Of a DNA stretch of 64,000 nt, positions 32,322 to 46,500 are shown one piece after another. Origin of the DNA: Coniella vitis. Lineage: Eukaryota; Ascomycota; Sordariomycetes; Diaporthales; Schizoparmaceae. The notes beneath the pieces are model-generated. The model was given only the letters and a program-made list of their open reading frames with translations. It was not told the DNA's origin and did no database searches. The translations under genes were made by a program, and so were the position numbers. The DNA lies in the NCBI GenBank assembly GCA_011317545.1, contig WUJK01000002.1:3162001-3226000 (forward strand), read 5' to 3'. The first letter of the stretch is position 1; each line of letters opens with the position of its first letter.

Positions 32322-33624
32322 ATGGTCGGCGTTTCCACCCTCACCTCGAGCCTGGCTCTCCAGGTGCTCCTCGCCACCGGCTCGCTCGCGCACCCTGGCG
32401 AGAAGCACGACCACGCCCAGCTGCGCCGCGACATCTCGCGGCGCGACCTGCACGCTGCCCACGGCGCGCGCGCGCTCGCCGGGTGCGCGCACAGCAACGT
32501 GGCGCGCGACCTCAAGAAGCGCTCGGTGCAGCGCCGCGCCGACAAGGTGCGCGCGCTGCGCGAGGCCCGGGGGCTGTCGAGCGCCGCGGGATCCGCGCCG
32601 CAAAAGTTCCGCCGCGACCTGGCGGCGCTGGAGCAGTGGGAGGAGGTCAGCCACAACGGCACGGGCGTCTACGACTACGGCGTCTTCAGCGCCATTGAGA
32701 GCGTCTTTGACGCCAACACGTCGTGCATCCTCGCGCCCGAGGTCACGGCGGGGCCGTACTACGTCGTGGGCGAGTACTTCCGGTCGAACGTCAAGGAGAC
32801 GGAGTATTCAGAGGGCCTGGATGTGTTCTTGGAGGTGCAGTACGTGGATATCAGCACGTGTGAGCCTGTGCCGAACGTGGCTGTGGATATCTGGAACGCC
32901 AATGCTACGGGAGTGGTAAGAAGTCGTCCTCTTTTTTTCTTTCTTCTTTCTTCTTTTCCTTGTCTCTTGTAAAGCAGCCTGCTCACACACCAATTCTTGA
33001 CAGTACTCTGGCATCTACACGTCGGGCAACTATGCTGCTGGCGGCGTCAACTCGACCTACCTCCGCGGCATCCAGCTCACGGACCACGACGGCGTCGTCA
33101 GCTACGAGACCATCTTCCCCGGCCACTACGAGGGCCGCGCGACGCACACGCACCTGCTCGCGCACACCAACGCGACGCTGCTGTCCAACGGTACCATCTC
33201 GCTCTTCAGCAAGCCCGTCGCGCACATTGGCCAGCTCTTCTACCCCGAGTCGCTGCGCGCCGCCGTCGAGGCCACCTACCCCTACAACACCAACACGGTC
33301 GAGGTCGTCACCAACGACGAGGACATGTGGTCCATTGTGCAGGCCGACGCCGCCTACGACCCCTTCCCCGAGTTTGTCTACCTCGGCAACGACATCACGG
33401 ACGGCCTGTTTGCGTGGATCCAGATTGGCATCAACGCCTCGGCCGACTACCAGACCGACGAGTACTATGCGGTGGCGGGCTACCTTGCTGCCGACGGTGG
33501 CCACGCAGAGACCAACGCCCTGACTGGTGGCGGTGGCGGTGGTGGTGGTGGCGGTGAGGGTGGAAATGGCACTGCTCCCAGCGGTGCTGTGCCTTCTGGA
33601 ACCGCAGTCCCTACTTCTGCTTGA
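32322..33624 (+). CDS. Extracellular intradiol ring-cleavage dioxygenase
   Basis: Exons 32322-32915 and 33004-33624. The 88-nt intron begins GTAAGA and ends TTGACAG, giving 404 aa. A signal peptide (about residues 1-23, cleaving near LAHPGEK) indicates secretion. The core after about residue 135 is the intradiol dioxygenase fold, which uses Fe(III) to split catechols between the hydroxyl carbons. The expected ligands are present: Tyr in TAGPYY (Y146/Y147), and Y240, H246 and H248 in PGHYEGRATHTH. Fungal secreted members act on catechols and lignin-derived aromatics. N-glycosylation sequons are frequent. The C-terminus is a low-complexity Gly run then Thr/Ser/Pro. The start is the first ATG in good context (CACCATGG). 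The substrate is not assignable. Confidence 0.9.
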
Positions 33625-35733
33625 TTTTGAGAGTAGATGATGGCAAAGGCTGTGGAAGAGGATGGAGGTAGAGGAAAGAGTTATACAAAAGGTTTTGATT
33701 TGAGTGGCACTAGTTGAGGCACAATTCTTGGTATATATATATAGATATCTTGAGACGGTCCATGGATTGGGGTGACGAGAATTCTTTCTACCTTTGGATA
33801 ATGATATATATATATACTTGATAGAAAACTCTCTGTATAGACTTGTATTTCTTGCAAAATTACACTACTGCTCTTTCTATCTCGCTCGTCCCAAAACAAC
33901 TCACAATGGTATCATCTAAGCAGAAAAGCGTATGGAAGAGGAAGAAGAAGAAGAAGAAGAAGAAGAAGAAGAAGAAGAAGAAGAAGAAGAAGAAGAAGAA
34001 GATGATGATGATGATGAAAAAGGAAAAGAAAAAGGAAAAAAAGAGACTACATGTCACTGCAAGTACTACACAAAGCAGCAGCGCTTTGGCAAACGAAAAT
34101 CACTCGTGCGTTGCTAGAAGAAACTCCCAAGGCGGGATGGATTGTGCAAAGTCCAACTCCCCTCCAGGCAGGGGACTGGCGAGCTGGCAAACAAGGGCCT
34201 TTTGTTCATGGACATTGGGAGCGTTCCCCCAATGTCTCGTCCAAAAGCATTTGTCTGTCCTACCGACAAGAACATGTCGTGCGTATCCCAAAAAAAAAAA
34301 AAACGTGCAACAGAGAACGGGGGCAACTATGACGCGGGTTCTATAGCGGCCTCCGTCCGTTGGCGTGGACAGTAGTAGTAGTAGCCTTCTGAAGAATGGC
34401 CAGTGTCCCAGCCAAAACAGTCCATAATAAACTTGGTTTGCGGCTTGTCATGCCTCCTGCATGTATTCTGATACCCTGTAACCATGTATCTACTAATACT
34501 ATGTATGCAAGGGGAGGTATAAAGTATTTATAGACCCCAGACTCCTCATTATACTTTTAAGCTCGCCAATCGGGGCAATAGACAGGTTGTTCTGAAGGAT
34601 CCGAGCGGCCCTGTCGCCAGTGGGGGGTCCCCAGCCGCATCCAGGAGATGATCTGGAGCCGTGGCTGTGAGATTTGAGCCCGAGTGGATTTAAGGGGGGA
34701 CAAAGGCAAGTGGTTCTCTTTTCGTGGTGTATATTCGAATCATTTTTAGAGGGGGGGGGGGGGGTTGGATTTTCGCACCGTTGGGAGCACACAAGTACTT
34801 GTATCATAGTAGTGGTTTTGCCTGCTGCTGTGTGACCGTCTTTGCCCTGCCTCGTCCTCCTGATAAAAAAGCATGGTTCAGACGCAAAGGCCAGACGCAC
34901 GTTGGTGTTGATGTCATTTTGCCGTTTCGAGGGATATCCAAGATCCTCTTTGGCTCAAGGCACGGCACGGCTCAGGCTCATGGCCGCTCGGTGTTAAGCC
35001 ATATGAAGCGAGCAGCAGTCAACTCGGACGCTGGAGCCGCTCTTGAATCGAAGCATGCAAAGACACACAAGTGCTCTACATAATACACTCACAGTCTAAC
35101 AAACAAGACTAACCACAAGAATGGAAAGCTACCAGGAAGATGGATTGGCATTGCCCCCGCTGGACTAATTGCAGGCGTTGAACTATATAAAGTAAATGAG
35201 TGCGTAACCCAGCCATTGATAACTTGAATCCACACAACTGGAAAAGACAATACCATGTAGGAATTGCAAAGTGATGGACGTGCAAAACGAACGGCAAGCC
35301 GGAAGCCGGAAGCTTGACTCTGCTTAGAGTTTCCAGCACACCCGTGGTGTCAAGGAATGTCAAGCTGTCAGCCGTGATTTGTCCAATGCTCCATGGCAGT
35401 CATTACTGAGACTGGGCTATGCTGTGTGTGGAAATAATGAGAATCAACCACGGCTGTGAAGGACAAGCCACTACATAGTCACCCACATACACACGCCCAT
35501 ACTTGTAAACAAAAACAAATCCCATTCCATATATTCCCCAGATAGTACGCCTCGCTATTTCATGGTATCAATTTCTGGTCCATCGCCAGTAGAGAAAAAA
35601 GAAAAGGAAAAAAAGAAAAGAACCGCCCCCCCCCAACCAATAAATGCATCCGCAATATTGGACAATCTCATTCCCCTTCTCTGAAGGCCCCCCCCCCCTT
35701 CTTAACATGCCAAAGAGTTCTGATTCAACTCCC
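33625..35733. other. Intergenic region
   Basis: 2.1 kb between the dioxygenase (+) and the His-rich gene (-), which converge. It holds a long GAA tract (33937-34016), a poly-G run (about 34750-34763) and two poly-C runs (35624-35633, 35688-35698). No frame with protein character apart from those made by the triplet repeat. Confidence 0.5.
33937..34016. repeat. (GAA)n tract followed by (GAT)n
   Basis: About 65 bp of GAA/AAG triplets running into five ATG/GAT triplets, all-purine on the + strand for the first part. It produces artefactual poly-Lys, poly-Glu and poly-Phe frames. Confidence 0.95.
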
Positions 35734-36695
35734 TCACATAGCAGCTCCATGCATCTCCCACGAATGGATGATGCGTCTCCAGCTTCCGCTCTTTTTCCTA
35801 TTGGCACTGCTGTGCTCGTGCACCCACTCTGCAAGCCGCTGTCTCTCTTGCTCATTCAGGTCTGCGATGCTCTCATTCATGAGGTCGAGACAACTGCGGG
35901 ATGCTGTTTTTTTTCATATCAAGTGTTTTCTGGTCAGTTGCAAAGGTCTCGTTGGGCCTTGTAAAGGGACGCAATCTTGAAGGGTGGGTCTCTTGAAACT
36001 GGCTGATGCCCATGGTGGAGATTAGGGCAGAGATGACAGAATGAGGGGGGTAGAAAGAGTTTGCAAGAGAGATGGCGTTGAAAGTTTGATATGTTGAAAA
36101 TAAGGTATGGCGATTCAGAAACAACACTGAGGCTTCATGAAAGAAACGAAGGAAGGAAAAAGGGTCCCAGAAGAGGGCGAAATAATCACAAAGCAAATCA
36201 ACACGTACGAGCAAGATGACCAGCATCCACACCCATTTCCAGCTCAAGCAACGCCGCACTCATCCGTGCGCTGTTGTAGCAGTGGAACGTCTTTTGGATT
36301 TCCAGCATGCGCTGCCACAGCTGCGAATCCGTCAGGTCCTGGCCGTCCGTCGGATCAAAGTGTCTCGTTTGCGACGAGGATGCCGCCCGGCCCAGGCTCG
36401 CCTTGTGTTGCTGGGTGGGTGTCATTTTGAACGACGCCAGTGACGCCGGTGCCGTGGTGGTCGCGGCGTGGCTGGCGGCGGTGGTTGTTGCCATGGCCGT
36501 TGCGGGTGCTGTTGAGCAGTCTAGCTCTTGGGGCTCTGGGGGTGGCGAGCAGCACGGTGTGATTGCGTCTTCGTCGTCGCTGAAGGAGGCCCTGCGGGTG
36601 AGCGAGCGGTGGTTGTGGTAGTGGTCGTGGTCGCGGTCGTGGTCGTGGCCGTGGTGGTGTTGGTGGTGACCGCCCGGCTGCTGGTGTGGCTGCAT
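35734..36695 (-). CDS. His-rich protein of unknown function, two exons
   Basis: Exons 36695-36209 and 35903-35734, with a 305-nt GT-AG intron (donor GTACGT; acceptor after a poly-A stretch, AAACAG), giving 218 aa. The frame is kept through a split Pro codon. I do not recognise the family. The N-terminus is an extreme His/Asp run (HHQHHHGHDHDRDHDHYHNH), followed by a basic/acidic phosphosite-like stretch (RRASFSDDED), a Pro/Thr/Ala-rich linker, then a well-formed helical part (LWQRMLEIQKTFHCYNSARM and LLELEMG). Exon 2 continues with MNESIADLNEQERQRLAEWV and a basic end. The helical parts look conserved and coding. The intron is longer than others in the window, so an extra small exon is possible. 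The His run could bind metal ions (inference). Confidence 0.6.
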
Positions 36696-37430
36696 GATGA
36701 TTGGTGCCAGTCGTGCGACTAATGGCTACGGACACGAGATGTGCAAACAAGGTGGTGAATTGGAACGCTGTGTGGTAGAAGAAGAAGGCTGGTGGCAGTT
36801 GAAATCAGCCTCGCGGTCCCCTCTGTGGGTATTTATATCTCTCTCCAGAAAGGCGAGGCGAACGAAAAGCGCGCGAGGTCCAAGGGGCCAAAACAAAGAA
36901 ATCTTTTTATGGAGTCGCTGCCGCTTATTTATGTATGCAGTCAACAACGACGCTGCGGTCAGGAGCTGGCTGTGTGTAAGTGTGACTGAGTAAGAGCAGT
37001 GTTGCGTGCGGATTGGGTGCCAGTGTGGTCGCAATGGAACTCCAAGCCTGGCGAGGGTGGCACCGGGCTACTTGTAACTTTCAAAACTCGGCGAGGCCAT
37101 GAGTCAGGACCCCAAGTACACACACAGACAGAGAGGCAAGAAGCAGAAAAAGACAAAAGGAGAAAGCCCAGTATTTTCACAGTCAAAGTGACGCTTGTGC
37201 ACCAGGGCCAGAGGCTGTCAGAGGCTGCAAATGGCGGGCTTGCATGCCACTAGAATGATATATGAGAGAGATCCCTGTGCAGGCGGACGTGTGTGACTTT
37301 GCTTTCGCTTGTGTGGTGAACCGTGTGTGATGTGTTGGCGTCCTTGGGAGAGAATGTGACAAGGGAGAGGCTCCATACGCTCTCGGCTCGGGAGCGTGTC
37401 AAAGGATCTCGAACAAGTCCAGAGGAGCAG

Positions 37431-37500
37431 GGCTTGCACTGGCTTGCACTGGCTTGCACTGGCTTGCACTGGCTTGCACTGGCTTGCACTGGCTTGCACG
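37431..37500. repeat. 10-bp tandem repeat, seven units
   Basis: GGCTTGCACT repeated seven times in direct succession; the first six are perfect and the last ends in G. It lies 0.7 kb upstream of the His-rich gene at 36695. Confidence 0.97.
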
Positions 37501-40500
37501 TCCCATGAACCTGCAAAGGTTTCGGGATACTACGCTGCTGTGAACTGAGATATCCGGACGGGGTCGATCTTGGGGCATGTGAGCGAGCTGGCTGGGGCAC
37601 AGTCTGGCGGCAACAGACCTATGATTTTGTGTTTTCAGGTTGCTTCTTCCCTGGGCTTGACGGAGGCCAAGCTGGTGAGAATCTTGGTCCACAGGGCAGA
37701 GACAAAGACGCCATGAAGCACTCGAGAGCCAAGAGAGCCTAATGCCCACCTCCCATCCTGGTCGAACCCTGATGCGTTGTTCCGACTCTTTCTGTCTGCC
37801 ATTCTCCTTTTTCCTGGCCTTGCCTGAAACTCAGCGCGCCTAGTGTGCCTGTCTGCCCAGTCTGGGGCCGTTCTGCCACGGCCGTGGCCCGTCCAGAGAC
37901 AGGCCGGCCAGCCCTACTTCCCTGATTCTGCACTCCATCGAGTCTCATCAAGCAACCAAAGAACAGCCCAGCGCCTGTTGACCACCGACAGGGTTTTCTT
38001 TTCCCTTCACGATCGGCGTGGTGCCCGTCTGTCTCACCGTCATCGGCTGGAAACGCGGAAAGCCCCTGGGTGCTTTGATATTGTGGCCTGATGCCCAAAG
38101 TTGTTGCTGAAGAATCAAGCAAACGAACAGTGGAAGATGCCATCATCTACCCATACTATAGTAGTACTTGGCACGTAACATCAGCGGCCCGCCTCACACT
38201 TTCACCCCCTACTGTGTGCCATGTTAGCGGGCCATCAATGCAAACCCGCCGCCCGTCTTCTTGTTTTTTTCGCTGGGGGGCGTGGCCAAGTTATTGGACA
38301 AAACATGGCTTTATTATTCTAGGAATTCCCACAAATTCTCGAGCACCGACCATAGCTTAAAACGGGATCTGGGCCCCGGCTGCCTATCAAGCAAGAATAC
38401 GATGGTAAAATATTTCAAAAAAGGACCGATGGGAGCAACAAGTATCTCATCACCAGCAAAGCATCTATGAGCCCCCTTGTCTGATTTCTTTTCTTCTCTT
38501 TTTTTTCCCCTCTCTTTTCTTTCGCCTCTCATTGCCATTTTCTCCTTCTTTGCCTCTTGACGGCCCCACTACAGGACGCTGAAGGTCATGCTCGCTGCTT
38601 GCATCATTTTGTGCCACACTCGCCCAAAGAAACACAAACTTTCGATCCATAAAAACCTGGCCCCAGTATTCTTGCCCCTTGCTCTTCCTCGCGGCACATG
38701 TGAACTTCTTGAGTGCAACTGTACCTAAACATTTCACAACCAAGAAAAAGCAGAATACCCAAGTCTGCAAGGACGTGACTGAGATGAACACTTGACCACA
38801 AGTTTTGGCTGGTACCATGGTTTTATCGCAAGAAACACACGCGTACGACGATACAGCATACGCATGACTTGACTTTTCGGTGCCTCATGGCTTTTTTTTA
38901 CTTTTTTTTTTTCGGTTCATCCCGTCATAGATACATAACAGCTTGCGTGCCCATCTTCAGAGACAGAAAGGAAGAAATCCCAAGTACCGGAATTTCACCT
39001 CTGTGCAAAGTATGTACGTACTTATCCATGACTTCAGAGATCGGCACGATATCGCATCGGCGCGTGCAAGAACCACATTATCACGTACAACAGCGGGGGG
39101 GAGTCACAGGGGGAAGAAGAGATCCTTAGCCGACGCAGACGCCATTTTTTTTTTTTGAAGCCGTGTTTTCGCTCTTTTTTAATCATGCATACATGTACCG
39201 ACCGTACCGTATGCAGTGCTTGATCTCAAACCATGATTTCTTACTGTAGCTCACCCAAAAAGGCAAATCGAAGCAGTAACGACTTCACTGAAAAGCAGGG
39301 CACATGTTCGGGAATATCAGGCCATGTGCGTCGGGTAATCCCATTTCTCCTCTTTGTCTTGTTTTTTTTTCCTTCTTATTCTGCCCTTGCTCTTCCTCAA
39401 GCCACCCATCTCCACTCACACTCACACTCACGCACACAACGCGCACACTTCACCTACGCCACAAACACAAACGCAGGCAGATACGGACACTTCTTCACGT
39501 TGCAGCCTGAGAATGGAGAGATGCCTCCATTCTGGCGGGGGGAATTTGCTTATGCTTATCGAGGCACTTCCAAGTTTAGATTTTAAAAGTAAAAGCCTGT
39601 ATTTCCAGTGTTATAATCTCTGCAGCGGCCAAGATGTCGTTCATCCTCGACAGCGGCTACGAGTGATAAGAGACCCATACTCCAGAACACCTTACCCATG
39701 GCCTGGCCCCAAATTTCAGCAATTCTCTCTCTGTCTCTGGGATCCACTCTCTGCTCCGGTCCGAATTCCTTTTTCAACATCTCACGGACGTCGGCCGAAG
39801 CTCAAAGGGCCGCAGTTAGACCGTTGAAGTTTGATGTTTGCCTACCATGACAATACATATATATATATATATATGTACTTATAGAAATATTACGTACATG
39901 AAGTGCCGGGAATTCGCCATTGCGACTTGGCCTGGGATTCGTGTTTTTCTTTTCCTCTGTTTTTTTCTTCTTTTTCTCAAAAGGCGTAGCTAGCTACCAA
40001 AGCCTTTGATTTAGAATGGCCCTGCTTCTAGACTCGCAAATGACAAGGTTGCGCGTGGGGATCAAGTATATGCCTGTTTTTCCTGGGTCAGTTCCAAGGT
40101 AGACAGACGCCTTTAAAAGACACAGGCGAAAAGATAACTCCATGCTCGAAAAGTGCCCGAGTTCCAACAACCCCGAGAGCGAACATGTTTATGCTCCAAG
40201 TATCATCCAAGATGTGACTGCTTCCCAAGCTTAGCCCGGGGGCATACATGGATATCGAAACATGTCAAGCACTTGGTACAGGAATAAACTACCACGCAGG
40301 AACAAAGTTTAGTAGTGTAAAGGACCAAGTGGATATATAGAGATATATATCACGGATGCAGGTGGAAACTGTGTACATAAGCCGGGCATGCAGCTAACAT
40401 AAGGGAAGGCTGCTTGTCCTCGGGACCTGAAAACATCAACCAAGTGTGTGGTGGAGTATAGTAAATGAATATCCAAAATGAGCGCCAGTCAACGTATCCT

Positions 40501-43500
40501 AGGCACTTACCGACTTGCTTGCAATATGGGACCCTTCTTTAAAGCTAGGGCTCGAAGCAGTACTGGAGACGGCAGTCTGCGTATGGATATCACTCCACAA
40601 GTCCTCCTTCAGTGTGATATCCCAAAGCTATGATGACATGTGGACCTTCTCCGAGTGTCCACGTATCTCTATACATAGTAAGTTTGATGCTATGTTGAAG
40701 TGGTTCTCGTTTCTCGTCTATAGGCTAATGTATACAAACATACCCTATGTCTTTGCCTGTTCGGGGAGGTTTCAAAAAAACAAACGATTGCTACCGTCAT
40801 TGTCGAATACGTTGGATCTAAGAGTAGATATACTTTCAAACACTAAAGTCATACTTATATGATGAGACATCAACTTGGAAGGTCGGTACACTACTGTGCT
40901 TCATAATATCCTGGCCCACTGGGGTGAGTTTCCTAGCAGTACTTGTAGCGTCGTTGGCGCCTTTATTTCCAACAACTATGTTTGCGGTATTGAACATCTC
41001 TTCTTTGAAGTGGGAGCTCCTTCGTATGATGCCCATGTCCCGTAAAGACGGGCCCGAGGAATGCTCTGCTCAAGTCATGTAGATGGCCAACACTGACTGT
41101 TATTCCTCTCTCGATGTGTAGCACGTGTGTGTAGTTTTGTACTTTTCGACAACAAGCTCTACGTGGCCGTACGCCATTCACACCCCCCCCCCCCCGGTTT
41201 CGCACTCGCATCCCTATGGCTATACAACTCAACACTTTTTACGAACGTGTGATTGCTACATTGATGTCTGCATTCTGAATTTCTGGGTTTGGCTTTCGTT
41301 GCAAAAACTCGAGCTGGATAGGATATAACACAGACGTAGGACAAACGCCTCGGAGGAGTCAAAACTCCAGACTCGTCCTTCCGCAAGATGAGAATTCAAT
41401 AATACACTGGACGTGCGCATTCCTATAATCAATCCTAATCTAGGCATCATGCTTCGAACCACTTGGAACGTGATAGGCTAGAGTGCAAAGCCTGCTCGAG
41501 CCAACCCAACACTTGAAGTGCTGAACAGACTGGGCGAATATAAGTCCATGTCCTGACATGGAAAAGAAAAAGATACCTTGGATATGACCACAAGAGTATT
41601 GCATAACACGAAAAGTGCACACGTCCGATAAGCAGATGACAACGGCCGTTGAGGTCATATCCCCCATTTTTCCGCACTCGCATTGCAGTCTAGCACTACC
41701 ATATATCAGCTCCTTATAAGTGAGCTGTAGTAAAAACCCATCTACAAGAAAGTCACGTTACGCGTTAGCTAACCCCGATGTATGTTTTTTTTCTTTCTTT
41801 TTTTTTTTTTGCTATTTGAAGACTGCACTTGTGATACTCAAAATCGTTCACGATTGCTGATTGGCATTTGGGAGTTTTGCTACAAGTTTATTGAATACAA
41901 GGGAAACTACTCATACTCCTCGCAATATACTCTCCTATCGTAACCAGCTGTTACCTTTCGATATTCCTGCCATGCCTGCAGTTTATTCCCCCCCCCCCAT
42001 TTTCCCGTCTAATGTTATCAGCACTGGTGCGTGGTTGGCAGCCAGGCTGCTCTCGATCACGGAATCCAGCCACCGTAGTTCACATCTAGTGTCTGTATCA
42101 TCTCAACCATACGGGTTAAGCCCTTTCCACACACCAGTTTCACCCTTTACCCGAGTCTAGCAGACTTACAACCCCATTCAAACAATGTAAATTGAGTAAA
42201 ACCTTCTCTTTCTTTCAAGACAAAGGGCACATGCAGACGAATCAAAAGGCCCCATTACGAAACTTGGCAACCGCAAGCTCATCCGCACTATGACGCTCAT
42301 ACAAGCGGCGTGGACGACCGTCCCGATTGGAACCTTCATTCTTGTGACATTGGTCACCCAACAACTCCTTGTCATGAATCCGGAGAAAAGAAAGCGAGCT
42401 CAAAGCAAAAAAAGGAGGGTAGGGGGAAATGGGGAGGGGGGGGTTAACGAAATCGGAAAAGCGACCCTTACTTTTTTCTTTTTCTTTTTTTTGGACAGAA
42501 ACCTTCATCGAGCTATGATCCCTGAAAAAATAATTGCTAACTGTGTGTCATTCCATCCCATGCAAGATTGTTGGTTATGTGTGTGTGCCTTGTTATTAGG
42601 AGCTTTTCTTGAGCCATCCCAAAAAAAAAAAAAAGTTTTTTCAAGCCCGTCGAAATTCAAATTCTTATTGTTGTTTGCCATGTCTGCTATGGTAGCTCGG
42701 TGCGCGCTACAGCCAAACCGCCCAATAGCCAAGCTGCCAAGCAACAGGGAAACTGACACGCATTGCCACGGAAGAGCCGATCCTGACTCTTGGGAAGCTT
42801 TTTATTGTTATTTTTTTTTTTTCTATTATTATTATTACTACTACTATTACTTTGCTCTTGGGTTTCAGGCCACCTCGCGCACGCCGGCGAGCCACGCATC
42901 CACCGGAGCATTTTGCAGATCTGGAATGCATACATCATACTTGTGCGGACGTACCGAGATCCCTAGAACAATACAAAGTGGGAGGTCGTAAAAGAGCTGC
43001 GAGCGGTAAGGAATTATTTTCGCTCCCTTGCAAGGGAAAACGGAGGGGGAAAAAATATCATGAAAATAAAAGAACTTTCTTTGTTCGGCCCGATGACCGG
43101 CCGTTTGGTCGATCACTCAAGTAGCTCGGATGGGCTATGGATGCTGTGATAATGCTCCTGATATACTTACTATAGTAAGTTATAATAGTAGCTGGATGGG
43201 CCCGGCATCCGATCAAGTCGGAAAAAGACCGTCTATCCACTGTTTTCTTGGGCATTCCTGCCGCATTGCGGCGATAGTTGCTGAGCTGTGTACTATGTAT
43301 TTGCTTGAGTGCTTGCCGCGAATCAGTCCAGCAGATGGAGCTGGTGAGTAAGTATCTGCACTGTTTTGAGAAGTGACAAGGAGCCATGGAAGATTTTCCA
43401 CGTGAGCAGTATTCACTTCTGTATATCCAGCTAACAAGAGGAAGAAGAAGACCATATGTGTGCTATTGCCGTGCCGCTACACACATAGTCAATCTCATTA

Positions 43501-46500
43501 GCTCGATTAAGCGTCGCCGGGACCGAAATGTGGGGAAAGCTAAGAAAGGGCTGGCATAGCTTTTGCCTCGGGGGAAGAAACAAAAAAAAAAAAACGGCAA
43601 GCAAAAGCCGTAAGCAGGGCAGAGGGAAGCACCAGGTAAGAAGGGAATGACGGCAGCCAAGGGTTACAAGCATGGCAGTTCCGCTCTCAGCCCGTCCGGA
43701 TCCGATAATGCGGCCGCTAGCGTTTCCGTGTGTGTGGAAACGCTCCGGAGAAAGCTGTCGGTCCCCAACCAGCCAACCTCCGTGGGCGCCGTGGCGATGG
43801 ACGGCTGGCGGACTGGCGGGCTAGTGTTACGAAGAGAGAGAGAAGAGGGGGGTGGGATAACAAAATCACAGTAGTTATTGTCTTGAGATGGTGATCTCGA
43901 TCCTCAGTCCGGTCGGGCTTCCATCAATATCGGCTTTGTGCCTTGTTGACTCAATGATGTCTTGACAAGCTCTGGTTTCTTTTGGGGGGGGGGGGGTGAA
44001 AGTCGCGTCTTTGTTTATGTTTCGCCTTCTTCTTGGATGTTTACTTGCCGAAGAACGAGCGTGCAGAACTACTATGGACCCACGAAATAGATGGCTCCGT
44101 GTACTATGTACACAGGCTTGCTGGACCGATCTCCATAGGGATATGTTTTTTCTGCTTTGCCGTGCCCTTTGAACGGGCATATCACCGCGGATATTCTGGG
44201 TCCACGGATATAACAAGTCCGCCAGACATCAATGAACGACTTGTTGGAGCCCGCGTTCGCGGTGAACTACAACCCAACGGGAGCAATGCTTGGATTTGAT
44301 TACCAATGGAGGTCTTGGTAGAGACGCGGCAGCGGTATGGTTACACACACCTAGAGTTAGACTCGTTAGACTCGTGATATGCATAGTAGACCCCCAGTGA
44401 GATCGCGTCAGCGGTTACTTGACCTATACATAGTAGCACTAGTACATGAGTGATGGCTGTCAAACAATCAAAAAGCTCAGACGCGGTAATCCCAAATGCC
44501 AAAATAAGTCCTGCCACTCAAATGACAGGCAGTGCCCCAGATTTGTGGCTGGGCTTTTTATCAGAAGACGCGTCTATCGACTCTACAAGTACCGTGATCT
44601 ATCTATCTGCTAGTCTCAGACCTCCAGAAAGGAGGGTTGGAACTATCTGTATCAGGTTGATTGCAGTCAAACATGCATGCAGACACGTAGATCTGGGTTG
44701 CACCGAAAACTCTCGGCGCCCAACAACTGTGGGATTGGTGCCTTATCATCGCCAAGTAGCACCTAAGCTGAGATTATCATACCTTTGTGTTTTCCCTATC
44801 ATATGCGAGCGACAGCAACTCCGCGTTTGAGAAGCTAGACAATCTGCTCCCAAGAAGTGTATGCTAGAGTAAAGGTCAGCGACTCTTTCCAAGGCCCCGT
44901 GACTGTCTCGTGACGAGTGAAACTTGAAAACGTGATGATGCGAGGAGCGTGACCACTCTTACATATCACGGGATGTGATGTGTGTTTTATGGGACAAAAA
45001 AGTATAATTTGAAAGTAGGGAGTGAGAGCGCTTACACACATGTATCTGATGTAGTTGGGATTTGGAGACCGCGAGTGGTGGACATTTGTGTTCCGAAAGG
45101 GACCGCCTTCAGCTTACTGCTGCTGTCTTGGATGTTGAAGATAGATCGCGAAGTATTGCCCCCAAAAGGTCCTTCTGTCAGACATGTCCCCCAACGCGAT
45201 AAGCCTGGACCGCTTGCAAATCAGACATACGAGAACAATCATATACATAATGTAGGCATCCCTCACGCATGTGAAAAGATATCGAACAATCCATTTTATC
45301 AGATTTGGGTAAGCAAAGATCGGGCGGCACACTTCCTCCTGCTGGTTTTGCTTAGACCAATGGCTCCCTTTCATCCGAACATGTACCGTATAAGCAGAGT
45401 TATCAATCCTCGAGGGCTTGGCCCCTCCAACACTGTCTCGTGTCAGCCGTGGCGTGGTGGGAACGATTCCCCCGCCTGTCCGTCGGCTTCAGAGCCATGC
45501 TCGCCGCATAATCTGGCGGGGTTCCCTTCTTCTGCTCCCTAGCCATCGACCCGTTCTTTGGTCGCATACGCATATCCACGGGGTTGTAATTGAGGCTCTG
45601 TGCTACTAAAAGGAGGCACCGCCACATGGGCCTGAGGCACTGCCCTTGGTAAACGGGCTCTGGACCGATTATGCATCGATAAATTACAGACAACTTTTAC
45701 GATTTTGAATAGAGGGGGGTTTGCAAAAGAACAACAACAACAACAACCAAAAAAAAAAGGGCCAGCTTAACATGGAAAAAAAAAAAAAAAACACCCGCAG
45801 GTTATCATGTTCTGCATCCTGGCAAGCTGAGGACAAGCTGAGCGAACCGCGTCGGGCTCAGCTTGTGCCGACAAATAGGGAGCGAAGTATTGGCTCGTAC
45901 CCGGGCTAGGGGTTTGCCTCTTTTGGATCTTGCCATGCCGATACCCATCTATACTGTGGGATGCCCGCGCATGCTGATTTGACGATATTTCTAGAGGGCA
46001 ATGTGTGGACTTTTTAGTTCCTCAGCCGCCCCTTTTTTGGCATTTTTGGCTGCAGGCTCATCCACATGTGTGTTTATTTCTGTCCATCATCATCCGTATA
46101 ACCGCCGACTGCGTGTTTTGACAACGAGCAGCAGCCATGCTATCTGAGGATTGCCAGCTACTACGGTATTCTATGAGGTGTCCATGATACCATACGCGTA
46201 CTCGGGATGCCCCAATACTCGCCAAGGAGAGGCGAGTTGAATCGCAAAGATGGCGTCATCGTGCAGGCAAAGGGTGACCAAGTATTGGTGTTTCCCCCGC
46301 AAAAACTACAAACCCCACCCTTGCCCCTTGCGCCTTCCCCCCCTTTGGAACTCCTAGTCCCCTCTTCCCAGCCCCTTTAACGCCACAACTAGCCGGGTCG
46401 AAAGCGGGCTTCAGCCACTGTCCTATGTATATGGTGATAATAGCTTACAGTTCCTTTGTACAGTGACACGCGCTGATGGGAAGCGCTATCTACTATGTAG

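Noticed and set aside
31262..32698. 478-aa plus-strand frame overlapping the intradiol dioxygenase start
   Set aside because: The upstream part is promoter and leader sequence with Gly, Ala and Cys runs from triplet repeats; it enters the dioxygenase out of frame.
44982..45542. 186-aa plus-strand frame in the gene desert
   Set aside because: Composition looks random and there is no family resemblance or conserved-looking block.
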